A DNA stretch of 64,000 nucleotides from assembly GCA_040754295.1 (NCBI GenBank), contig JBFMCQ010000003.1, positions 1 through 64,000 of the forward strand, in the 5' to 3' direction. This DNA is from Solimonas sp040754295. GTDB lineage: Bacteria > Pseudomonadota > Gammaproteobacteria > Nevskiales > Nevskiaceae. The translations under genes and the position numbers were made by a program. Shown here one piece after another: positions 15,938-22,474 of the stretch (positions within the stretch are counted from its first letter, which is position 1; each line of letters begins with the position of its first letter). The notes beneath the pieces are model-generated. The model ran no database searches and had not been told where the DNA came from. It was given only the letters and a program-made list of their open reading frames with translations.

Positions 15938-16585
15938 ATGGCGCCCGCTCCGCGAGCTGCCGCCGTCGCGCTCGCCGGCGTGCTGCTCGCAAGCGCTGTG
16001 CCGGCGCGCACGGAAGGGCTTTTCTCGCAGAGCGGGCTGGCCGGCTGGGAGCCGCTGCAGTTCCGCGGCAAGGCGCCGACCCGCTACAGCCTCGTCACGA
16101 CCGACGGCGCGCGGGTTCTCCAGGCCGACTGCCGCGCGTCGGCTTCCGGCCTGATCCGGCGCGAGCGGATCGACCTGCGGCGCACGCCGCTGCTGCGCTG
16201 GCGCTGGCGCACGCAGGCGGTTTTTGCCGGGCTCGACGAGCGGCAGAAGGCCGGCGACGACTTTCCGCTGCGCGTCTACGCCGTGCGCGACGGCGGCTGG
16301 GCGCGCTGGCGCACGCGCTCGATCGTTTACGTCTGGAGCAACGGCGGACAGCAGACGCCGCGTTGGCCCAGTCCGTATACCGCCAATGCACAGGTCGTCG
16401 CGCTGCGTGGGCCGGACGATGCCGGACACTGGGTCGAAGAGGTGCGCGATGTGCGCGCCGATTTTGCAGACGCCTTCGATGTCGATGCAGCGGACGTCGA
16501 CGGCGTTGCGCTGATGAGCGACTGCGACGACTCCGGCCGCAGCGCGCGCGCCTGGTACGGCGATATCCGCTGGGCCGCGCGCTGA
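15938..16585 (+). CDS. DUF3047 exported protein
   Basis: A 215-residue protein with a signal peptide (AAAVALAGVLLASAVPARTEG). It fits DUF3047: GLAGWEPLQFRGK, LLRWRWRTQ, AGDDFPLRVYAV, SIVYVWSNG and a C-terminal VALMSDCDDSGRSARAWYGDI. The function is unknown; the fold resembles carbohydrate-binding or jelly-roll domains (inference). Separated from the hydrolase gene by 5 bp, so the two are presumably one transcript. Confidence 0.87.
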   Translation: MAPAPRAAAVALAGVLLASAVPARTEGLFSQSGLAGWEPLQFRGKAPTRYSLVTTDGARVLQADCRASASGLIRRERIDLRRTPLLRWRWRTQAVFAGLDERQKAGDDFPLRVYAVRDGGWARWRTRSIVYVWSNGGQQTPRWPSPYTANAQVVALRGPDDAGHWVEEVRDVRADFADAFDVDAADVDGVALMSDCDDSGRSARAWYGDIRWAAR

Positions 16586-16610
16586 AGCGATCGATGTCGC
16601 AACGCTCTGT

Positions 16611-16616
16611 TATCCT
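16611..16616 (+). promoter_or_regulatory. Putative extended -10 of the outer-membrane gene
   Basis: TATCCT preceded by TGT (extended -10 pattern), 34 bp before the ATG at 16650. The -35 is not convincing. Confidence 0.35.
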
Positions 16617-16649
16617 CGGCCGCACCAAGAACAGATCCAGGAGAGATGC

Positions 16650-17393
16650 ATGCGTCGCCAGCCATGGGTGGTTCCGCTCGCGGGTTCGCTCGCCGTCTGC
16701 ACGCCGGCCGCGTTCGCCGACACCGAGTTCGAGATCGAGTGCTCGGTCAGCTGTCAGGCCGCGTTCGAAGGTGCCGTGGAGGACATCGCAGCGGCGCTGA
16801 ACTACAAGGCGCTCGGGCCGGCCGAGGCGACCGGCATCACCGGTGTCGGCGTCGGCGCGTTCGTCAGCTACACGCCGGTGGAGAACGATGCCGACTGGCG
16901 CACGCTGACCGGCACCGACGTCGATGCCGTCGGCATGGCCGGCATCGTCGCGACCAAAGGGCTGCCGTTCGGCCTGGATGTCGGTGCGTTCTACACGGCG
17001 GTCCCCGATACCAGCGTCCAGGCCTACGGCGCGGAGCTGCGCTACGCGGTGCTCGAGGGCGGTGTCGCCGAGCCGGCGCTCGCGGTGCGCGGCGGCTACA
17101 CGGCGACCAGCGGCATCGACGATTTCGACTACGAGGCATACAGCGCGGACGTTTCGTTGTCCAAGGGCTTCGTGTTCCTGACGCCATACATCGGCGCCGG
17201 TTACATTTGGGCGACGGCGACGCCGGAGGGCGACGCCGCGGAGCCGCCGGTGGGGCTCGATGAAGTCGACGTCGACAGCGAGCGCCTGTTCGCCGGCCTG
17301 CGGGTGAGCCTGGGGCTGCTGGAGATGACGCCGGAGTACGAGCGCATCGGTGACAACAACGCCTACAACCTGAGGGTGGGCCTTTCGTTCTGA
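16650..17393 (+). CDS. Outer-membrane beta-barrel protein, unknown
   Basis: A 247-residue exported protein: signal peptide (VVPLAGSLAVCTPAAFA), a short Cys-containing segment (IECSVSCQ), then alternating hydrophobic/polar strands (GVGVGAFVSY, GLDVGAFYTAV, PYIGAGYIWATA). It ends in a strand with C-terminal Phe (YNLRVGLSF), the classic sorting signal of outer-membrane barrels. AGGAG precedes the ATG. The number of strands suggests a small 8- or 10-stranded barrel. The specific family was not recognised. Confidence 0.8.
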   Translation: MRRQPWVVPLAGSLAVCTPAAFADTEFEIECSVSCQAAFEGAVEDIAAALNYKALGPAEATGITGVGVGAFVSYTPVENDADWRTLTGTDVDAVGMAGIVATKGLPFGLDVGAFYTAVPDTSVQAYGAELRYAVLEGGVAEPALAVRGGYTATSGIDDFDYEAYSADVSLSKGFVFLTPYIGAGYIWATATPEGDAAEPPVGLDEVDVDSERLFAGLRVSLGLLEMTPEYERIGDNNAYNLRVGLSF

Positions 17394-17403
17394 GGGTTGC
17401 CGC

Positions 17404-17856
17404 ATGCTGGAGAAGCTCGCGCGGATGCTGTCGCGTCCGCCCGACAAGCCCGATCCGATGAGCCGCCGCCTGGCGATGGCGGTGCTGATGGTCGAAGCGG
17501 CGCGCGCCGATTTTCACGACAGCGCGGAGGAGCGCGCCGCGATGTGCAAGGCGCTGACCGAGGCGTTCGGCCTCGATCGCGCCGAGGCGCAGGCGCTGGT
17601 CGAGCGCGCGTTCGCGCACGCGCACGAGGCGGTTTCGCTGCACGAGTTCCTGCAGGTGCTCAACGCCGAGCTCGATCCGGCCGGCAAGCGCGAGCTGCTC
17701 GAGCGGTTGTGGCGCGTCGCCTACGCCGACGGCCGCCTCGATCCGCAGGAGGAGGCGCGCATCCGCCAGCTCGCCGACCTGCTGTTCATTCCGCATGCCG
17801 ACTTCGTGCGTCTGCGGCTCGAGGTCGAGGCGCAGGCGCTCGGGCATGGCAGCTAG
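17404..17856 (+). CDS. TerB-family tellurite-resistance-like protein
   Basis: A 150-residue all-helical cytoplasmic protein with the TerB repeat signature: AVLMVEAARADFHDSAEERAAM in the first half and VAYADGRLDPQEEARIRQLA in the second, each with a D-G/D-F turn and an acidic helix that may bind metal. It starts 10 bp after the barrel gene, so they are probably co-transcribed. TerB-like proteins are often membrane- or metal-stress-associated; no other ter genes are present. Confidence 0.87.
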   Translation: MLEKLARMLSRPPDKPDPMSRRLAMAVLMVEAARADFHDSAEERAAMCKALTEAFGLDRAEAQALVERAFAHAHEAVSLHEFLQVLNAELDPAGKRELLERLWRVAYADGRLDPQEEARIRQLADLLFIPHADFVRLRLEVEAQALGHGS

Positions 17857-17955
17857 CTGCGGCGCGCGATGACGGCGCCTGCGCGTCAGCCCGGGTTCAG
17901 CGCGTGACGATCAGGGTATCGCGCCTCTGTGTCGACTCATTTCGGGGAGCACTGC

Positions 17956-18630
17956 ATGTCGAAACTGCTGCTGGCGATTCTTTTCGCAACGACCCTTGCC
18001 GCCTGCGGCGGGCCGGCTCGGCCCACGGGCTTTTCCGCCGCCGGCGCCGCGCCGCGCACGATCCTCGTGCAGGACCGTCCGTCCGCAGCGGCCGCCGAGC
18101 CGAGCCCGGCGCCCGCCGGCGAGCCCGTGCCGCAGCCGGATCCGGACGACACCTATTCGGCGGAGGAGATCGCCCGCGAGGCGTCGAAATTTTTTGGTGA
18201 GACGAGCGAGAATCTGGCGAAGGCGATCGAGCGCACGTTCTCCGACTATGGCCGTCCCACTGCGTACATTTACGGCCGCGAGGGCGGCGGTGCCGCCGTC
18301 GTCGGCGTGCGCTTCGGCGAGGGCGTGCTGCAGTACAAGGGCGGCGGCAGCCTGCCGGTGTACTGGCAGGGGCCGACGATCGGCTGGGACTTCGGCGGCA
18401 GCGCGTCGAAGGTGTTCACGCTGGTCTACAACCTGCGGGACACCCATCAGCTGTTCCAGCGCTTCCCGGCCGTCGACGGCAGCCTGTACATCGTTGCCGG
18501 CTTCAGCGTGAACTACCAGCGCAGCGGCGACATCGTACTGGCTCCGATCCGCACCGGCGTCGGGCTGCGCGCCGGCGCGAGCCTGGGGTATATCCACTAC
18601 ACGCGCGAGCGCTCGCTGATTCCGCTGTGA
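17956..18630 (+). CDS. EipA-like (DUF1134) protein, predicted lipoprotein
   Basis: A 224-residue protein of the DUF1134/EipA family (YSAEEIAREASKFFGETSENLAKAIE, VRFGEGVLQYKGG, PVYWQGPTIGWDFGGSASKVFTLVYNL). EipA in Brucella supports envelope integrity. Here the N-terminus ends in a lipobox (TTLAACGG, Cys about residue 17), followed by a Pro/Ala-rich linker, so this version is predicted to be a lipoprotein. The ATG at 17956 is chosen because GGGGAG sits upstream and the signal peptide begins there; the earlier ATG at 17929 adds nine non-conserved residues. Confidence 0.85.
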   Translation: MSKLLLAILFATTLAACGGPARPTGFSAAGAAPRTILVQDRPSAAAAEPSPAPAGEPVPQPDPDDTYSAEEIAREASKFFGETSENLAKAIERTFSDYGRPTAYIYGREGGGAAVVGVRFGEGVLQYKGGGSLPVYWQGPTIGWDFGGSASKVFTLVYNLRDTHQLFQRFPAVDGSLYIVAGFSVNYQRSGDIVLAPIRTGVGLRAGASLGYIHYTRERSLIPL

Positions 18631-18635
18631 TTCCC

Positions 18636-18657
18636 TTGCGGCGAGTCGGCGCCGCAA
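18636..18657. repeat. Inverted repeat between convergent genes
   Basis: An 8-bp perfect stem, TTGCGGCG / CGCCGCAA, with a 6-nt loop between the convergent EipA-like and kynureninase-like genes. No U-tract follows on either strand. It may act as a weak bidirectional transcription stop. Confidence 0.35.
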
Positions 18658-18684
18658 ACTGCACCGGCTTGCGCCGGGCGCGCA

Positions 18685-19842
18685 TCACAAGGCGTCTATG
18701 CGCCGCAGCAGCTCGGCGACGTCGCCGCGGCCGTGGTAGAGCCCGAAGCCGAGGCGCAGGCGCTCGCCGCGGACATCGGTGATCACGCCGGCAGCGAGCA
18801 ACTGCTCCCGCACACGCGCCGCGTGCGGATGGCCGAAGGTCAGGAAGCTGCCGCGCGGCTGCGGCTGCGGCGGCAGCAGCTGCGCGCGCGTCAGCACCGG
18901 GTGGCGTCGCTGGTCGAGGCCGGCGAGCAGCTCGCGCTGCAGCTCCAGCACGTGCGCGCGGATCACTGCCGCGCTGATCTGGTGGCGACGCGCCCAATCC
19001 ATCACCGCATTGAAGCGGTACAAGGCCGTGGGATCGAACGTCGCTCCCCAAAAGCGGCCGCCCGCCTCGGCATAGGCAACGCCGCTGCCGGCACCCTGGC
19101 CCAGCCGGCCGAAGCCGGCGAACCAGCCGGTATCGACCGGCCGCGGCACCTGGCCGGGCGGGCAGTGCAGGTACGCGGCACCTTCGCCGCTCATCGCGTA
19201 CTTGCAGCCGCCACCGACGTAGAACGCGCGTGGCGCGATACGGCCGAGATCGACCGGTACCGCCATGAAGGCGTGGTAGCCATCGATGATGACCAGGCTG
19301 CGGCTGCTGGGAACGGCGTCGACCAGCGGCGCCGGATCTTCGATCCAGTAGCCCGAGTTGTAAAAGACCTGACTGAAGTAGACGAGGTGGTGGCCGCCGG
19401 CCTGCGCGGCCTCGATGAAGCGCGCCGTGAAGCTGTCGAAGGGCTCCACGCGCACGCGCTCGACCTGGGCCTGCCCCGCCTCCTCCAGCCGCCGGATCTG
19501 GCGCTCGAAGCTCGTGAACTCGCTGTCGGTCGTCAGCACGCGAAACGGGTGCGCTTCGATGCCGGACAGCGCGCGCAGTATCAGCTCGTGCGTATTCGTG
19601 CCGAAGCAGATCGTCTCGGGATCGGGCAGGTTGAGCAGGCGCGCCAGGTGATGCTGCGCGGTCGGCACGACCTCGCCGAAGACCTTGTCCCACTTCGCGT
19701 CGGCAAGCTCGGCGGCATCCAGCCAGGCCTGCTGCTGCGCTTCGAAGCTGACGTCCGGCCACGGATGGTGGCTATGGGCGCAGAAGTGCAGCCGCTGCGG
19801 ATGCCGGTCGAGGAACCGCGAGAAGTGGTGCTTGAAGCTCAT
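18685..19842 (-). CDS. Kynureninase-like class V PLP-dependent enzyme
   Basis: A 385-residue class V aminotransferase-fold protein. The PLP-binding Lys lies in YVGGGCKYAMSGEGAAYLHCP, preceded by VIIDGYHAFMAVP (the Asp that binds the pyridine nitrogen). The start (CAHSHHPWPDV) and the C-terminal LRLGFGLYHGRGDV resemble kynureninase. No other tryptophan-degradation gene (kynA, kynB) lies nearby, so the substrate is uncertain. It converges on the EipA-like gene and diverges from the Bax-inhibitor-like gene. Confidence 0.82.
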   Translation of the reverse strand: MSFKHHFSRFLDRHPQRLHFCAHSHHPWPDVSFEAQQQAWLDAAELADAKWDKVFGEVVPTAQHHLARLLNLPDPETICFGTNTHELILRALSGIEAHPFRVLTTDSEFTSFERQIRRLEEAGQAQVERVRVEPFDSFTARFIEAAQAGGHHLVYFSQVFYNSGYWIEDPAPLVDAVPSSRSLVIIDGYHAFMAVPVDLGRIAPRAFYVGGGCKYAMSGEGAAYLHCPPGQVPRPVDTGWFAGFGRLGQGAGSGVAYAEAGGRFWGATFDPTALYRFNAVMDWARRHQISAAVIRAHVLELQRELLAGLDQRRHPVLTRAQLLPPQPQPRGSFLTFGHPHAARVREQLLAAGVITDVRGERLRLGFGLYHGRGDVAELLRRIDAL

Positions 19843-19954
19843 GGGGCATCTCTCTGCACCTCATCGTACACGTTGCCCGTGTCGAAAAGGGTGCAGCGTC
19901 ATGGAGATGCGTGCTCGGCGAACCTCCGCGCGGGAATATCGGTCCAAGCCGCGG

Positions 19955-19960
19955 TAGAAT
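19955..19960 (+). promoter_or_regulatory. Putative -10 of the Bax-inhibitor-1-like gene
   Basis: TAGAAT followed by CC, 31 bp before the ATG at 19991. CGGAGG supplies the SD. No clear -35. Confidence 0.4.
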
Positions 19961-19990
19961 CCAACGGCGTGTCCTGAAACGGAGGCTTCA

Positions 19991-20722
19991 ATGAGCTGGA
20001 ACGAGAACATGCGTGCTGTACCCGCACGTGCGCACGGTAGCGTCGTCCGCGGCACCGCTGCGCATGATCTGGCGGTGGCATCGGCGCAGAAAGTGTTGCG
20101 CAACACTTATCTGCTGCTGTCGATGACGCTGCTGTTCAGCGCCGCCATGGCTGGCGTATCGATGGCGATCGGCGCGCCCTACGGGTTGAGCCTCGTCTGC
20201 TCGCTCGCTGCCCTGGGCCTGCTGTGGTTCGTCGTGCCGCGCACGGCGCAGTCCGAGGCGGGCATCTGGGTGGTCTTCGCCGTCACCGGCCTGCTCGGCT
20301 TCGGCCTCGGCCCGGTGCTCAACATGTACCTGAAGGGCTTCGCCAACGGCTCGCAGATCGTCATGGGCGCGTTCGGTCTGACCGGTGCCGTCTTCGTCGG
20401 CCTCTCCGCCTACGCAGTGCGCAGCCGCCGCGATTTCAGCTTCATGCGCGGCATGCTGTTCAGCGGCATCCTGCTGGCGTTCGTGCTGAGCATCGGCCTG
20501 CTGGTGGCCTCGCTGTTCGGCTACTACTTCCAGCCGCTGGCGCTCGGCATTTCGGCGCTGTTCGCGCTGCTGATGTGCGGCCTGATCCTGTACCAGACCG
20601 GCGAGATCGTGAACGGCGGCGAGACCAACTACGTGCTCGCGACGGTCACGCTCTACGTCGCCATCTACAACCTGTTCACGAGCCTGTTGCACCTGCTCGG
20701 CTTCGCGTCGGGCGAAGATTGA
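19991..20722 (+). CDS. Bax inhibitor-1/YccA-family membrane protein
   Basis: A 243-residue integral membrane protein with seven hydrophobic segments after a cytoplasmic N-terminus of about 35 residues. Family marks are VLRNTYLLLSMTLLFSA at the first helix, GPVLNMYL between helices 3 and 4, and the C-terminal ILYQTGEIVNGG ... LYVAIYNLFTSLLHLLG. Homologues such as YbhL/YccA/TMBIM are calcium-leak or protease-modulating membrane proteins. A clear terminator follows, so the gene is probably monocistronic. Confidence 0.93.
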   Translation: MSWNENMRAVPARAHGSVVRGTAAHDLAVASAQKVLRNTYLLLSMTLLFSAAMAGVSMAIGAPYGLSLVCSLAALGLLWFVVPRTAQSEAGIWVVFAVTGLLGFGLGPVLNMYLKGFANGSQIVMGAFGLTGAVFVGLSAYAVRSRRDFSFMRGMLFSGILLAFVLSIGLLVASLFGYYFQPLALGISALFALLMCGLILYQTGEIVNGGETNYVLATVTLYVAIYNLFTSLLHLLGFASGED

Positions 20723-20746
20723 TTCACGCGCCGTGCGCGTTCTGCG

Positions 20747-20773
20747 AGCCCCGCCACCCGGCGGGGCTTTTTT
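20747..20773 (+). terminator. Intrinsic terminator after the Bax-inhibitor-1-like gene
   Basis: A 9-bp perfect stem, AGCCCCGCC / GGCGGGGCT, with an ACCC loop followed by a run of six T. It lies 25 bp after the stop at 20722 and is the clearest rho-independent terminator in the window. Confidence 0.93.
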
Positions 20774-20786
20774 GTGAGCAAGACCG

Positions 20787-21131
20787 ATGAACTGGACAGT
20801 ACTCGGACAGACCGTGGCGCTGCTGGTCCTGTCCAACGTATTCATGACGCTGGCCTGGTATGGCCATCTGCGCGACCTGCGCGACAAGCCCTGGATCGTC
20901 GCCGCGCTGCTCAGCTGGGGCATCGCCCTGTTCGAGTACCTGCTGCAGGTGCCGGCGAACCGCATCGGCTACGGCAGCCTGACGCTGCCGCAGCTCAAGA
21001 TCCTGCAGGAAGTGATCACGCTCTGCGTGTTCGTGCCCTTCGTGCTGTTATACATGCAGCAGCCGCTCAAGCTCGATTACCTGTGGGCCGCGCTGTGCTT
21101 GGTCGGCGCCGTCTATTTCGTCTTTCGCTGA
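20787..21131 (+). CDS. DUF486 (DMT-superfamily) membrane protein
   Basis: A 114-residue, four-helix membrane protein of the DUF486 group in the drug/metabolite transporter superfamily. Characteristic parts are NVFMTLAWYGHLRDL, SWGIALFEYLLQVPANRIGY and LKILQEVITLCVFVPF. As with other small DMT proteins it would act as a dimer. Its substrate is unknown. It begins 14 bp after the terminator of the preceding gene. Its own promoter must lie within or before that hairpin, and none was identified. Confidence 0.9.
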   Translation: MNWTVLGQTVALLVLSNVFMTLAWYGHLRDLRDKPWIVAALLSWGIALFEYLLQVPANRIGYGSLTLPQLKILQEVITLCVFVPFVLLYMQQPLKLDYLWAALCLVGAVYFVFR

Positions 21132-21191
21132 GCCTGGATCACGATAGCCTGAAACGATCGACTCCATCAGAAACGATGTCTTTAAATGTTG

Positions 21192-21210
21192 TTGCGAATC
21201 ATTATTATTA
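21192..21210 (+). promoter_or_regulatory. Fur-box-like operator upstream of DUF2061 gene
   Basis: TTGCGAATCATTATTATTA, 25 bp before the ATG at 21236, in an unusually AT-rich stretch. The GCGAATCATTAT core matches the common proteobacterial Fur-box form (GATAATGATAATCATTATC family). TATTAT within it could be the -10 of the promoter, so binding would block transcription. Fur binding is inferred from the motif only. Confidence 0.5.
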
Positions 21211-21235
21211 AGACACATTCTTGTGGAGCCACGAC

Positions 21236-21427
21236 ATGGCCAAGACGCTCAGCTTCGGCGCGATGCATATCGGCGTGGCGTTCACGGTCGTCTACCTGAT
21301 GACCGGCGACTGGCTCACCGGCGGCCTGGTGGCGCCTTGCGTCAACACGATCGCGTATCACGTCCACGAGCTGCTGTGGAAACGGCGCGAGGCGGCGGCG
21401 CCGGCCGTGCTCGCACACGCGCACTGA
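21236..21427 (+). CDS. DUF2061 small membrane protein
   Basis: A 63-residue protein of the DUF2061 family with KTLSFGAMHIGVAFTVVYLMTG, WLTGGLVAPCVNTIAYHVHE and LLWKRRE. It has two short hydrophobic segments and probably sits in the inner membrane. Function unknown. The ATG at 21236 follows TGGAG; the upstream ATG at 21221 would place the SD inside the gene. A Fur-like box just upstream suggests iron-responsive expression. Confidence 0.85.
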   Translation: MAKTLSFGAMHIGVAFTVVYLMTGDWLTGGLVAPCVNTIAYHVHELLWKRREAAAPAVLAHAH

Positions 21428-21521
21428 GCGGGCTGCGGCGCAGCCGCGCGCTGCGCGCCCCGCGGAGCCGGAGGCGTTCCGGCTACTCTATGCGCCGTTC
21501 GGCCACGGGAAGACGACAACA

Positions 21522-22461
21522 GTGATTTCCGCCGCGGAGTGCCCGCAGCACGATGGCCTGGCGCTCGCCGCGCTGCTGCAGCGGGGCGAAGTCAGCGCCG
21601 CCGAGCTGCTGGAGGCCGCGATCGCGCGCGCCGAGGCGGTGAACCCGGCGATCAATGCGATCGTCACTCCGGTGCACGAGATCGCGCGCGAGCGTGCGCG
21701 GCAGCCGCTCGAAGGTCCGTTCGCCGGCGTGCCCTTTCTGATCAAGGACGTGATCAAGGACTATGCCGGCGTGCCGACGACGGTTGGCAGCCGTGCGATC
21801 CGCGACTACGTGCCGGACAAGCATGCCGAGGTCACCGCGCGCTTCCTGCGCAGCGGGGTCGTCGTCTTCGGCAAGACCAACTCGCCGGAGCTTGCGCTCG
21901 AGGGCATCACCGAGCCGCATGGGCGAAGTCGCCGCCGACATAGCGCAGTGGGGCGCGCTCGCCGGTGCGCGCGAGTCCGAGTTCGAGCCGGAGACGCGCA
22001 CGCTGGGCCTGCTCGGCCGCACGCTGCCGGCCGGCGAGGCGGTGCGCTCGTGGCGCCGCTGGAACGACTACGCGCGCGCGCTCGGTCGTTTCCATCAGCG
22101 CTACGCGCTGTATCTGACACCGACGCTGGCGTACCCGCCGGTGCGCATCGGCGAGCTCGAGCTGCCGCGCTGGCAGCGGCTGGCGCAGTCGCTGCTGCTC
22201 GCGCTCGGCGCCGGCAAACTGCTGCATGGCAGCGGCATCGTCGAGCAGCTGGCACGCGACAGCCTGGCGAAGGTGCCGTTCACGCAGCTCGCCAACCTCA
22301 CCGGCACGCCGGCGATGTCGGTGCCCTTGAGCTGGACTGCCGCCGAGCTGCCGATCGGCGTGCAGTTCATCGCGCCGTTCGGCGGCGAAGATCTCCTGTT
22401 CCGCGTGGCCGCGCAGCTGGAGCGGGCGCGGTCGTGGGCGCAGCGCAGGCCCAGGCTGTGA
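21522..22461 (+). pseudogene. Amidase-signature enzyme, internally deleted and frameshifted
   Basis: The first 133 codons (GTG start at 21522) read as the N-terminus of an amidase-signature hydrolase, including the catalytic Lys region (VPFLIKDVIKDYAGVPTT) and GVVVFGKTNSPELALEGITEP. At about 21919-21922 the sequence jumps, in another frame, to the C-terminal third (GEVAADIAQWGAL ... YLTPTLAYPPVRIGEL ... NLTGTPAMSVPLSW), ending at 22461. The Gly/Ser-rich signature with both catalytic serines, some 150-200 residues, is missing. The frame-1 ORF continues to 22478 but only as nonsense. The product cannot be an active amidase. glnE begins 13 bp later. Confidence 0.88.
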
Positions 22462-22474
22462 GGCGGGAAACGGC

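Noticed and set aside
20747..20773. The Bax-inhibitor-1 terminator hairpin as a riboswitch or attenuator for the DUF486 gene
   Set aside because: The stem is a simple 9-bp terminator with no alternative pairing seen, and it lies directly after the upstream gene's stop.
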